DNA from: an uncultured Eubacterium sp.
GTDB taxonomy: Bacteria > Bacillota > Clostridia > Oscillospirales > Acutalibacteraceae
Reading direction: 5' to 3'
Assembly (NCBI GenBank): GCA_900539325.1
Contig: UQCC01000001.1
Span: forward strand, 1-64,000
DNA length: 64,000 nt
Shown here: piece after piece, positions 32,901-40,357 of the stretch
Position numbering within the stretch: the first letter of the stretch is position 1
Layout: every line of letters begins with the position of its first letter
Notes under the pieces: generated by a model
What the model was told of the DNA's origin: nothing
The model's database searches: none
What the model saw: the letters and a program-made list of their open reading frames with translations, nothing else
Program-made: the position numbers and the translations under genes

Positions 32901-33522
32901 TAAAGTTATGTCCGTCCTCTTCCGAAAGCGAATCTATTATTTCCTTTTCCGGCACATTGGAATTTGAATGAATAGTATAATCGTCTGCACCGAAAATCGA
33001 ATAATCTCTTTTCATTAGTTCTTCTGCAATTTGCTTTCCTAAGAGTGATGACTCGATGCTTTTTGCAATTTGGCTTTTGATGTAGTTTTTACTCTTTTGA
33101 GCAAAAATCGGCATATTGTTTTTTATAAGAATATTATTTAGCTCTACTCTCCAAAGAATTGAAAGCTGATTAAACCTGCTGACTTTTTTGTTTTTCTTCG
33201 CTTGTCTAATCAGCTCAATTTCGTCACTTTCAATACATAAAATTCCCCAGTTTTCAGGCACTTTTTCGATTGCAGAGCTTTTGTGCTTTGTGCTGACTAC
33301 AATATAATTTTGGTCAAAAAATTCATTATATGATTTTACTTGCGAATTTAGTCTTTGATAATTATCAACATCACTTTTAATTTCATATCCTGTAAGGCAA
33401 TCAGTAACAGTCATAACATCGCAAATTGACGAGCCTATGCTTTTTTCTTGATAAATTCTTATTTCGCCATTACTTACTTTAAGGTATGATATAAGTATTT
33501 TTCTTATTTTTTTATCGTTCAT
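29995..33522 (-). CDS. PD-(D/E)XK nuclease-SNF2-type helicase fusion
   Basis: 1175 residues. Residues ~30-80 carry SSICDVMTVTDC then GYEIKSDVDNYQRL and QVKSYNEFF: Asp35 and Glu47-x-Lys49 fit a PD-(D/E)XK nuclease of the sce7726-like type. A helical middle follows. From ~400 a superfamily 2 helicase begins: LFDYQKNAIKKI, Walker A DVGAGKTYIM (Lys428), NLFVVPNNIVGQWE, DEAH in TIFLDEAHNYKN, FATGTPLCNSISDAY, and the second RecA domain with GIGANVQTKLKAVHHLDVPW and QREGRILRNGN. The tail is a long coiled coil. Such SNF2-type helicases are common in clostridial mobile elements; the nuclease at the front suggests cutting of translocated DNA. RBS GAGGTG precedes the start. Divergent from 33613. Confidence 0.85.
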   Translation of the reverse strand: MNDKKIRKILISYLKVSNGEIRIYQEKSIGSSICDVMTVTDCLTGYEIKSDVDNYQRLNSQVKSYNEFFDQNYIVVSTKHKSSAIEKVPENWGILCIESDEIELIRQAKKNKKVSRFNQLSILWRVELNNILIKNNMPIFAQKSKNYIKSQIAKSIESSLLGKQIAEELMKRDYSIFGADDYTIHSNSNVPEKEIIDSLSEEDGHNFTLDEWINLYKKAQELKEEKNSIYKKAPKERKPHKIKYTDIEARLGAPWISKTIIEEFIHYIITGKEVKNSAICFVKYDDVTANWNIPDKNIFCDNLRITMEYGTALCNALRIIEASLNLRPLKVYVEGIPNELETTLALEKQRKINEEFKKWIWQSEDRIWEVEEAYNNSFGEFEKRKYDGSTLEFPELADEIELFDYQKNAIKKIITEKNTLLALDVGAGKTYIMIAAAMKMRQEGLSRKNLFVVPNNIVGQWEKMFTTLYPKAKVLTVDSKTFKPLLREKVLSQIRDGDYDGIIMAYSCFEMIPLSCDYINKQMIDSIEELNLAVNNYNLYSFEQVNRRKEADRIRNLAAKLIASMDKKPIRNICFDDLEIGTIFLDEAHNYKNIPIKTKMRDLTGINTTGSQKCLEMQSKVLCVQEQNGGRGAVFATGTPLCNSISDAYAMQMYLQRDKMHELKLDIFDNWVKTFAAPEVICEIDVDTSKFRMIRRFAKFFNLKELSKMFSSIAFFHAVEPKGLPTFNGYTDVVIKKNKPLKDYMLSLCERTELIRAKIVDRAYDNMLKVSTDGRKAALDLTLVGKKQSYNQTSKVFNCAENVFQIYNKYPNTSQLIFCDYSTPKSFNFDVYNKIKELLITKGIDEKEIAFVHSYQTETRKLKLYEQVNSSKVRVLIGSTFKLGIGANVQTKLKAVHHLDVPWRPADMVQREGRILRNGNENKDVFIYRYIAEGSFDSYSWQILETKQNFISQFLSGSTYQKSIEDLEENVLSYAEVKALALANPLMKEKAEKENELKNLLIVSSKGNENERNLKIEYDELKVKISKQEERLSNTRKNGEYIKDLSKLIENTCKKYNKTMTNDFIYSSNKFWIYDFGIYTPDKQSEKKPYLIVERLNTRYTFEVSNSPSGNAIRLNHFFSKFDKQIKKDEEVLQKLTERRISIENHKVKPEYAQKIQALKTELAEIESKLNLYSA

Positions 33523-33612
33523 TTTTTACACCTCAACAAGATAATAAAAGCTGTTATGAACGAAAAACTGTACAATCAATTTACTATATTTAAGCAAAAC
33601 GGAGGTACAAAT

Positions 33613-34524
33613 ATGAATGATAAAAACGAACCTGTAATCGAATTTGCAAAAAACTTTATTGATGATTGCAGCAATTTTGAAATTAAAAATTTGGATTCTG
33701 CCAAGTCAGAACAAAACAATTCGCCCGATATAAGCCTTTTTTCCGACTTTGTTAAAGAATACTTAAATCCGATTGAAGAAGAACAAAATCAAAATCTTAT
33801 AAAAACAGGTAACAATATTTTAGATGAACTTTGTATATTTGAAAAAGGTATGTTTAAGTTGTTCTGTACCGATGAGTTTAATGTGCCTCTTGCGAGAATG
33901 GTAAACAGTTTTGTTATCGAAGCTGTCGCCGGTGGCAATCGAGTTTTGATTATATCACCTTATCCTAATATAATTGTTCGTAATTTCTTAAAAGCAATTG
34001 TACGAAAAAATCACCAAAACAATATTTCTTGTTTTGATGATAAAAAACTCTATTTTTACGAGTGCATGCCTGATGATAATATAATTGATTTGACGGAAAA
34101 ACTGATGGCAAGAATCATTGACTTGAATATAGATGTTTTATATATTCCATACCTTGAAGATTTACTTCAAAATTACTGTACAAAGTTACCAATTGATGCA
34201 TTGAAATATTTTTATAATTTTGCTTTTGATAAGAAAATTTCTATTGTTTCAACATTGGCATCACTTGATTATCACGGATGGAAAAATGAACCCCCTTTGT
34301 TTTATCCGCAACATAAATTAGACATTGCAGTGTTAAAGAAAAATCTACCATCAGAGGCAATGTATATCACTTCGTTTGCTAATAATGTAGCAAGTTTTGA
34401 TGACTGGTCCGTATGGGATAGTATTAATGATACCCCGTCAAAAGTTTCAGTGCAAAGTTTTGATGATTTTTATACATTTGATTCAGTTAAGATGAATGTA
34501 AAGGGATTTAATAAGGACATATAG
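33613..34524 (+). CDS. DnaB/RecA-like protein without a P-loop
   Basis: 303 residues; ATG 33613 has a perfect GGAGGT at 33601. After ~75 hydrophilic residues comes TGNNILDELCIFEKGMFKLF, which lines up with the lead-in to Walker A of DnaB, but the loop itself is lost (FCTDEFNVPLARMVNSF instead of GxxGxGKT). AGGNRVLIISPYPN corresponds to the next strand, and IDVLYIPYLEDLL sits where Walker B should be, lacking the acidic pair in normal form. Likely a non-hydrolysing partner or scaffold. Divergently placed from the nuclease-helicase with 90 bases between, and possibly its partner. Confidence 0.55.
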   Translation: MNDKNEPVIEFAKNFIDDCSNFEIKNLDSAKSEQNNSPDISLFSDFVKEYLNPIEEEQNQNLIKTGNNILDELCIFEKGMFKLFCTDEFNVPLARMVNSFVIEAVAGGNRVLIISPYPNIIVRNFLKAIVRKNHQNNISCFDDKKLYFYECMPDDNIIDLTEKLMARIIDLNIDVLYIPYLEDLLQNYCTKLPIDALKYFYNFAFDKKISIVSTLASLDYHGWKNEPPLFYPQHKLDIAVLKKNLPSEAMYITSFANNVASFDDWSVWDSINDTPSKVSVQSFDDFYTFDSVKMNVKGFNKDI

Positions 34525-34548
34525 CTTTAAGAAATTTAATGGCAAATA

Positions 34549-34608
34549 ACATTATGCACGAAAAAAGTCGCATAGTCTATTGCATAATGTGAGCATAAGA
34601 TATAAAAT
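34549..34608 (+). promoter_or_regulatory. Operator and promoter of the WYL regulator gene
   Basis: ACATTATGCA (34549-34558) and TGCATAATGT (34581-34590) are perfect inverted copies 22 bases apart. The right arm overlaps a -35 box TTGCAT (34580-34585); TAAAAT (34603-34608) is the -10 with a 17-base gap. Binding of a dimer here would block transcription, so autoregulation by the WYL protein is likely. Confidence 0.6.
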
Positions 34609-34626
34609 AAATTTGAGGTGAACATT

Positions 34627-35688
34627 ATGTTAGGTGCAAGACCAAAGAAAATGATGAATATGTATATTTTTGATATACTCAGGCGAAACACCGATGCCGA
34701 GCATCCTATGACGCAAAGGGAAATTCAAAAGCGACTTGAGAGCGATTACGATATGACCGTTGATAGAAAGGCGGTCAAGGCTAATCTTGAGGATTTAATC
34801 AATGACGGCTCGTATAATATTGAATACGCAACAAAAATCCGATTGACACCGAATCGCTTGACGGGCGAGGTTGAGAAAAACGAGGTGCTTACAGGTTTTT
34901 ATTACGATAATATATTTACCGATTCAGAGCTTCGTTTGCTTATGGATTCCGTGCTGTTTTCAAGGAGTATTCCGACTAATAACAAAAAGGAAATGCTTGT
35001 CAAATTAAAAGATTTGTCAAATAAATATTTCAAATTCAGCACTGCCAATATTCAGTCGTACGAAAGCGTTGACAGAGAGATGAACAGGGAATTGTTTTAT
35101 ACCATTGAGGTGCTTGACGAGGCAATTTCAAAGGGATTGCAGGTTAAGTTTTTGTATAACGAATACTGCGCTGACAAAAAACTTCATCATAGGAAAAATG
35201 AGGACGGCGATGTCAGAGAATACATAATTAACCCGTATACTATGGCTGCCAACGGCGGTAAATATTATCTTATTTGCAATTACGACAAGTACGATAATAT
35301 TTCTCATTACCGTATTGACAGAATCAGTAATATTGAGATTTTGGAAACGCCGAGAAAACCGAAAAATCAGGTTGAGGGGCTTGTCGGTCTTGATGTTGCA
35401 AAGTATATGCAGGAGCATATTTTTATGTTCGGCGGCAAGTCAATCAGGGCAAAATTTGAAATGCCAAGCTACTTGATTTCCGATGTCCTTGATTCGTTCA
35501 GGGCAAATGTTGATTTTGAGGATTTAGGCGACGGCAAGGTGCTTGCAAGCGTTAAGGTGAACGAAAACGATATGCGCTTTTGGGCAAGACAATACGCAAG
35601 CCAAATCAAAATCACCGAACCGAAAGAGCTTGTCGATATGTGCAAGCAGGATTTGGCGAACGCCCTTGCACTTTATCAAAATTCATAG
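34627..35688 (+). CDS. WYL-domain transcriptional regulator
   Basis: 353 residues from ATG 34627 behind GAGGTG. N-terminal winged helix (MNMYIFDILRRNTD, TQREIQKRLESDYDMTVDRK). The WYL domain spans about residues 155-250 with VKFLYNEYCADKKLHHRK, REYIINPYTMAANGGKYYLI and YRIDRISNIEILETP; a C-terminal WCX-like part follows (FEMPSYLISDVLDSF). WYL proteins sense nucleic acids or nucleotides and often control phage-defence or mobile-element genes. In the island it is placed between the helicase pair and the nuclease-like gene, which fits control of these. Start GTG 34618 is possible but less likely. Confidence 0.88.
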   Translation: MLGARPKKMMNMYIFDILRRNTDAEHPMTQREIQKRLESDYDMTVDRKAVKANLEDLINDGSYNIEYATKIRLTPNRLTGEVEKNEVLTGFYYDNIFTDSELRLLMDSVLFSRSIPTNNKKEMLVKLKDLSNKYFKFSTANIQSYESVDREMNRELFYTIEVLDEAISKGLQVKFLYNEYCADKKLHHRKNEDGDVREYIINPYTMAANGGKYYLICNYDKYDNISHYRIDRISNIEILETPRKPKNQVEGLVGLDVAKYMQEHIFMFGGKSIRAKFEMPSYLISDVLDSFRANVDFEDLGDGKVLASVKVNENDMRFWARQYASQIKITEPKELVDMCKQDLANALALYQNS

Positions 35689-35729
35689 TATAATGGTATA
35701 AAAAGCTTATTTTTTACGGAGAATAAAAT

Positions 35730-36638
35730 ATGGAGTATGTTACAAGAATAAATCTAAAAACAAGCACAAATTACAGAAAAGAGTTAATTGAACATTGTTT
35801 ATTATCAAAGCAACAAAACTTGGCAATTGGTTGGAGTTGCGTTTACAAAAATAGTGACTTTTCTAATTTTGAAGATTATTATTATGCTGTTAAAGAATAT
35901 GCGCATAATAATTCAAAAAGGCTTAATCACGTATTGAACATTTTACGGTATACAAACAAAAACGATTTATTTTGGACAAGAGATTTAGACGGAAATTACT
36001 GGATATGTAAGGCAACTGATAGGGCAATTCCTAAATGCAACGAGAAATTAGATATTGGCGCAGTTATTCCCGTTAAGGCATATAATGTAGGAATGCAGGT
36101 TCCAGGAAAAATTAAAGCTTCGTTTAATCGCCCTAGAGGAGGAACTGCCGAAAAAATTTCCGACAGTAGCATAGTTGAATATTCAAAATACATTTATAAT
36201 AAACTTTCAAAGACTGATTGCTACAGTTACAATAAAAATAATGGAACATTATTTGACAACTTACCTGATTTTGACCTTGAAGAATTAATTATTTCTTACC
36301 TACAAATAAAAAACAACTACTATGTTCTTTCGAATTCTATTGCCAATAAATCAACAACAATAAAAGTTGAATGTGAGTTGATAAGTAGAGATAAAAATAA
36401 TCCTCAAAAGGCTGTTGTACAGGTGAAGGGCGGTAAATCAACAACAATCAATGCGCTAGATTATAAATCATATGTTGAAAATGGATATTTTGTATATTTG
36501 TTTGCACCACATATTGAAAATTTAGATAAATCAAATAATTTTGTTCAAATTACAAAAGATGAATTGCTATCGTTTTATAATGAATATAAAGCTATATTGC
36601 CAAAATCAATAACAGAATGGGAAAATTTATTTGATTGA
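35730..36638 (+). CDS. Possible PD-(D/E)XK-type nuclease, unknown family
   Basis: 302 residues, strongly A/T-rich, behind ACGGAG; TATAAT overlaps the end of the WYL gene. The N-terminal 130 residues carry aromatic-rich segments (NLAIGWSCVYKNSDFSNFED, DLFWTRDLDGNYWICK) that resemble the front domain of some restriction-type proteins. The C-terminal half has DLEELIISYLQIKNNYYVLS, then TTIKVECELISRDKNN and KAVVQVKGGKSTTI: a Glu in one strand and QVK in the next, the arrangement of Mrr-like nucleases with Gln in place of the usual Glu/Asp. Function is inferred from fold signals only. Ends three bases before the next gene. Confidence 0.45.
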   Translation: MEYVTRINLKTSTNYRKELIEHCLLSKQQNLAIGWSCVYKNSDFSNFEDYYYAVKEYAHNNSKRLNHVLNILRYTNKNDLFWTRDLDGNYWICKATDRAIPKCNEKLDIGAVIPVKAYNVGMQVPGKIKASFNRPRGGTAEKISDSSIVEYSKYIYNKLSKTDCYSYNKNNGTLFDNLPDFDLEELIISYLQIKNNYYVLSNSIANKSTTIKVECELISRDKNNPQKAVVQVKGGKSTTINALDYKSYVENGYFVYLFAPHIENLDKSNNFVQITKDELLSFYNEYKAILPKSITEWENLFD

Positions 36639-36640
36639 TT

Positions 36641-37351
36641 ATGACCTATGTAATATCTGACTTACACGGTTATCCTATTGAAAATTTGAAAATATTGCTT
36701 GAAAAAGCCGGGTTTTGCGAGGATGATTTTCTTTACATACTCGGTGATGTGATTGACAGAAACGGTGACGGCGGCGTTGGGATTTTGCAGTGGCTACTCT
36801 CCCAGCCTAATGCTCAGCTTGTTCTCGGTAATCATGAGGCAATGCTTCTTGCTTGTGCGTTTTTGTTTGATGAAATCACGGACGAAAGCGTTGCGAATTT
36901 TGGTAGTGAGAAAGTCGAACTGCTGACAAATTATCAATTAAACGGCGGCGATATCACGCTGAAATCACTTGCAAAACTTAACAAAGAATCACCAGAAACG
37001 GTTGCAGATATTCTCGATTATCTGCGTGACTGCCCACTGTATGAAGCTGTTACAGCAGGCGGAAAGGATTATTTTCTTTGTCACAGCGGAATTGATGATT
37101 TTGCAAAGGGTAAAAAAATCAGCGACTATCCTGTCGACGCTTTTATTTGGGCTTGGCCGGAGCTTGATGATGAATATTTTGACGATATTATAACCGTTTT
37201 CGGTCACACTCCGACAATGAATTACGGCGAGCAATATCGCAACAAAATAATCAAAACAAGAACTTGGATTGATATTGATATGGGCGCAGCAGACGGCAAA
37301 ACCGAGCCTGTCCTCCTCCGCCTTGACGATATGAAAGAGTTTAGGAATTGA
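36641..37351 (+). CDS. PPP-family phosphatase (bacteriophage lambda-phosphatase/PrpA type)
   Basis: 236 residues; ATG 36641 lies two bases after the previous stop. Metallophosphatase motifs in order: VISDLHGYP, LGDVIDRNGDGGVGIL (GDxxDRG with Asn for Gly), LGNHEAMLLA, FLCHSGID and VFGHTPTMNYG. This arrangement is that of PPP Ser/Thr phosphatases and Ap4A hydrolases rather than of YfcE. The substrate could be a phosphoprotein or a dinucleotide. Coupled to the nuclease-like gene upstream. Confidence 0.8.
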   Translation: MTYVISDLHGYPIENLKILLEKAGFCEDDFLYILGDVIDRNGDGGVGILQWLLSQPNAQLVLGNHEAMLLACAFLFDEITDESVANFGSEKVELLTNYQLNGGDITLKSLAKLNKESPETVADILDYLRDCPLYEAVTAGGKDYFLCHSGIDDFAKGKKISDYPVDAFIWAWPELDDEYFDDIITVFGHTPTMNYGEQYRNKIIKTRTWIDIDMGAADGKTEPVLLRLDDMKEFRN

Positions 37352-37409
37352 ATAAGGAAATTATTTAATTATCTGAATAACAATATAATGGTAGCAAGGA
37401 GAATAGATA

Positions 37410-38318
37410 ATGAAAACAAAAAAAGAATGGTGTTCCCCAAAAAAAGCTGCCAAGAAAGCAATATTTGAGCTATACGGTGAAGAAGGTTTAGCTCGATATA
37501 ATCTCGATTGGGACTCTTTTACTATCGATTTTTCCGACATAGGAAGTGACTGTTATTCTTATAATGTTCAGGCATTTAAAAAGCTGTTTAACAGTCAGGA
37601 CGAAGATTTGCGTAAGGCGTTATGGAACGCACTAACGCCGTTTTATACTGTTAAGGAATTAGCCGAAAGCGGTGACTTCACACCCGATGAACTTGAATTC
37701 TTAGCCGAGCATCTTAAATGTTGTCAAAACCGTTCTCTGCGTTTTAAAAACTCGAATAAAAGCTTTTCAACCGAAAGGCTGATCATTCGACCTTGTAAGG
37801 ATAGTGACAATAAACTTTATTTTGAATATCTAAAAAGCGATGGCGACTTTACTATGTACACCGGTAATAAGCTGACTAAAGATAATCTATATGCTTGCAA
37901 AATAGAACGGCCTCTTATATTTTCTGTGCTTAAAAAAGACACCGATGAAATGGTTGGCGTTATCGGATTTCATCATTATGACCGTCGCAGAAAAAAAGCA
38001 TCGGCACAATGGTATATTTTCAAGCCTTATAGAAATCTTGGTTATGCAAAAGAAGCGTTTACTGCGCTTGCAAGGCGTATCTTTAACGGAAAAATATCAG
38101 AATTTGTTGAAAGCTCCTGGTCTAATAAATTCAGAAAGCGCAGCGTGAATCTTGATTTTATTAGAGCAGAAATTCGTGAAACAAATATTTCTTCACAGCA
38201 TATGGCAGAAAGTTGCGGATTTGTTAAGCAATTCATCGACCGTAATCATTTCGTAATTGAAGATAAGTTTTTAGAAAATGCGGTGATTTATGATTTGACT
38301 CCTGAAACAATTAAATAA
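37410..38318 (+). CDS. GNAT acetyltransferase (RimJ/RimL-like) with an extra N-terminal domain
   Basis: 302 residues; AAGGAG precedes the start and TATAAT is at 37384-37389. Residues ~1-110 are a helical unknown domain. From ~113 a GNAT domain begins with FSTERLIIRPCKDSDN, then MVGVIGFHHYDRRR and YIFKPYRNLGYAKEAFTALA (acetyl-CoA loop, here R-N-L-G-Y-A in place of RGxGxA), and SSQHMAESCGFVK. The target amine is unknown. Followed by a strong terminator. Confidence 0.75.
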   Translation: MKTKKEWCSPKKAAKKAIFELYGEEGLARYNLDWDSFTIDFSDIGSDCYSYNVQAFKKLFNSQDEDLRKALWNALTPFYTVKELAESGDFTPDELEFLAEHLKCCQNRSLRFKNSNKSFSTERLIIRPCKDSDNKLYFEYLKSDGDFTMYTGNKLTKDNLYACKIERPLIFSVLKKDTDEMVGVIGFHHYDRRRKKASAQWYIFKPYRNLGYAKEAFTALARRIFNGKISEFVESSWSNKFRKRSVNLDFIRAEIRETNISSQHMAESCGFVKQFIDRNHFVIEDKFLENAVIYDLTPETIK

Positions 38319-38338
38319 AATGTTCTTTAAAATTAATG

Positions 38339-38364
38339 TCCCACGACCTTCGTGGGATTTTTTT
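38339..38364 (+). terminator. Terminator after the acetyltransferase gene
   Basis: TCCCACGA pairs with TCGTGGGA around CCT, followed by seven T; 21 bases after the stop codon. Confidence 0.9.
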
Positions 38365-38407
38365 ATGCCATATAAAAATTTATTGTATTAGCAAAGGAGG
38401 CATAATT

Positions 38408-39697
38408 ATGAAAACTAAAATTGGGTTTAATGTTCACTCGTATTTTTCAAAAATGAATGATGTAAACTTTTCAAGTGATATTATTAATGAGTATCGGCAT
38501 CGTGCTCAGATGATTGTAGATAACATATCGTCTATTCCAAGCGATACGCATCTTGCTGACAGTGAGAAAAAATATGATGAAATTAAAGAAAGAGCCTATC
38601 TTAAAGCAAGAGAATTATATGGTGAAGATTTGCATGAGTTTGTTAAAGCGAGACTTGAAAAAGAGTTAGGGTTTATTAGTAAATATGATTTTGCACTATG
38701 CTTTTGGCTTCCGATGAAAATAGCGGACGATAGTAAATCAAAAGGCTGTCCTGTTATGTCAAGGGGAGCTACAGGCTCGTCATTAGTGGCTTATCTATTG
38801 GGGCTGACACATGTTAATCCGCTTGGCGCCCATTATCGTTGCAATGATTGTCACTATATAAAATTTGTTGATGATTATAATTCCGGCTTTGATTTGCCTG
38901 CAAAGAAATGCCCAAACTGCGGAAATGATTTGATTCGTGACGGGCATAATGTGCCGTATGAAACACTGTTCGGTTTCTGCGGCGATAAAGAACCAAGCAT
39001 TGAATTGAATTTATGTGAAGAATACAAAGATACTCTTTATGAAACTTTGTTTTGGCTGGATATTCTCGGTAACGATGCTGTTCAAATGCTGAAAATTCTG
39101 AAAGAAAAGATAGGAGTTGAACCGTCCGAAAACGATTTGGCAGATAATGCGAAATTGTTAAAATCGATTAAGGAAGTAAATACTGACTTTATTCCTGAAA
39201 TGGGTACAGAGTATGTCAAAAAGCAGATTGAACGAACTCGACCGCAAAAATTTTCAGATGTGGTTGTATTAAACGGTTTGCTTCATTCAACAGGCGCTTA
39301 TGTTTATAATGCAGAAAAAATGTTTGAAAATAATGTTTGTGATTTTGAAAGCGTAATAGCTTTTAGGGATGATGTATTGCTTTATCTTGACAAAAGAAGA
39401 AAAGAGTATATCGAACGAAACGGTAATGACGCACCGATAAGTCATCTTGATTGCTATAAAATAAGTGAGATAATAAGGAAAGGCAGAGCAAAAAGAGAAT
39501 TATCAAAATACAAGAATGCGCTTTGCGAAATAGGTGTTCCTGATTGGTATATTGATTCTGCTACGGAAATCAGTTATTTGCTCCCTAAAGCACATTCTGT
39601 CGAATATATGATTGTTTCATTTAAGTTGCTTTGGTACAAGTTGAATTATCCAAATGAATACTTAAATGCGTATAATGAGATAAACAAGGAAATATGA
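38408..39697 (+). CDS. Catalytically dead PolC polymerase-core mimic
   Basis: 429 residues, behind a perfect AAAGGAGG. It lines up end to end with the polymerase core of the PolC encoded at 58605-62543, without OB, PHP or exonuclease domains. Shared: ARELYGEDLHEFVKARLEKE, the MSRGATGSSLVAYLLGLTHV loop, four zinc Cys (145, 148, 168, 171), DGHNVPYETLFGF, IPEMGTEYV, AFRDDVLLYL, IIRKGRAKREL and LLPKAHSVEYM. The two palm Asp of PDIDL (Asp801, Asp803 in PolC) are Ser197 and Glu199 here (PSIEL). About 130 residues after that, with the third Asp (HFDF, Asp937), are missing. No stop or frameshift interrupts it, so it looks selected as a non-catalytic protein. Last intact gene of the island. Confidence 0.85.
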   Translation: MKTKIGFNVHSYFSKMNDVNFSSDIINEYRHRAQMIVDNISSIPSDTHLADSEKKYDEIKERAYLKARELYGEDLHEFVKARLEKELGFISKYDFALCFWLPMKIADDSKSKGCPVMSRGATGSSLVAYLLGLTHVNPLGAHYRCNDCHYIKFVDDYNSGFDLPAKKCPNCGNDLIRDGHNVPYETLFGFCGDKEPSIELNLCEEYKDTLYETLFWLDILGNDAVQMLKILKEKIGVEPSENDLADNAKLLKSIKEVNTDFIPEMGTEYVKKQIERTRPQKFSDVVVLNGLLHSTGAYVYNAEKMFENNVCDFESVIAFRDDVLLYLDKRRKEYIERNGNDAPISHLDCYKISEIIRKGRAKRELSKYKNALCEIGVPDWYIDSATEISYLLPKAHSVEYMIVSFKLLWYKLNYPNEYLNAYNEINKEI

Positions 39698-39784
39698 TCT
39701 TTACAAAAAAATTATAAATTATAGAAGAACATATTGGTAAATATAAAAATAATGAAAAATTTAAAAACTTTGTAAAAGCCACAT

Positions 39785-39970
39785 TTGTTATTGGCATTGA
39801 GTTATATCGACAATTCAATTAAAACCTCTTATAACATATCTATAAAACGAGTAAAAGAAGATTTATTTTATAGAGAAAAATGGGATATTGATATAGAACA
39901 TATTTTAAGTCGTAGTATTTATGAAAATGATAAATATGTAAAGTATGGTTTGTATTTAATGATTCTTTGA
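39785..39970 (+). pseudogene. Possible remnant of a DUF262/HNH-type restriction protein
   Basis: An open stretch of about 60 codons reads ...LFYREKWDIDIEHILSRSIYEN; the WDI-EH element resembles the HNH-like site of DUF262/DUF1524 proteins, but there is no proper start and the upstream part is missing. The evidence is one motif, so this is tentative. The stretch 39698-40102 otherwise holds only the terminator at 40026. Confidence 0.25.
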
Positions 39971-40025
39971 CCGTTTATTGACCACTTACAAACGGAAAGC
40001 AGGATAAAAACACAGCGCTAAATTA

Positions 40026-40066
40026 AAAAACAGTCATTTCAATTTATAAAAGAAATGGCTGTTTTT
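40026..40066 (+). repeat. 41-base terminator hairpin, copy 1
   Basis: Hairpin with arms AACAGTCATTTC and GAAATGGCTGTT (one G-T pair) and T-run. The same 41 bases recur exactly at 41666-41706. This copy is inside the island just left of the right att repeat and has no gene directly before it. Confidence 0.85.
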
Positions 40067-40102
40067 CGTTATTTTGAGTGTATGATATATTTTTTCATCT
40101 GT

Positions 40103-40208
40103 TTCGTAATGAGCAGGCCATCGGTTCGAGTCCGACTATCAGCTCCAAAACCTGCGTAAACACGGCGTTTTCGCAGGTTTTTTCTTTTTCTGAAATGCAT
40201 TTCAAAAT
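40103..40208 (+). repeat. Right attachment-site repeat (tRNA-Thr 3' fragment)
   Basis: Direct copy of 24022-24127 with about four substitutions: anticodon loop, T-arm, acceptor 3' strand with CCA, and terminator. The tRNA 5' half is absent, so it is not a functional tRNA gene. It marks the right end of the island. Confidence 0.85.
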
Positions 40209-40357
40209 TCAATATGTAACAAAAAATCTCACTCTTTTTTACGGAGCGAGATTTTGTTCGTTAATTCGATTTTTCGCTCAAGACAATTTATTGGTCGTTT
40301 ATAAAATTTTAGGATAAAAACATTTGCTCAACAGATTAGAATTTATCAACAAAGCTG

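Larger units (their letters stand above)
24067..40208. mobile_element. tRNA-Thr genomic island, about 16 kb, integrase absent
   Basis: Bounded by the 106-base direct repeats at 24022-24127 and 40103-40208. The left copy belongs to the complete tRNA; the right copy is only the 3' fragment, with no acceptor 5' strand or D-arm. Inside are unknown genes, a nuclease-helicase, ATPase cores, a WYL regulator and a PolC mimic, with no housekeeping gene. I find no integrase, transposase, relaxase or capsid gene, so the element is either a remnant, depends on an integrase in trans, or is a satellite. Several genes (25518, 35730) are notably A/T-richer than the core genes. Confidence 0.75.

Noticed and set aside
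38408..39697. PolC mimic as a simple truncated pseudogene of polC
   Set aside because: It has a strong ribosome site, an uninterrupted frame of 429 codons and conserved zinc and fingers motifs; the missing part is a clean internal loss rather than scattered damage. Not fully excluded.
40103..40178. A second tRNA-Thr gene
   Set aside because: Only the 3' half from the anticodon loop is present; the acceptor 5' strand, D-arm and anticodon 5' stem are not found upstream.
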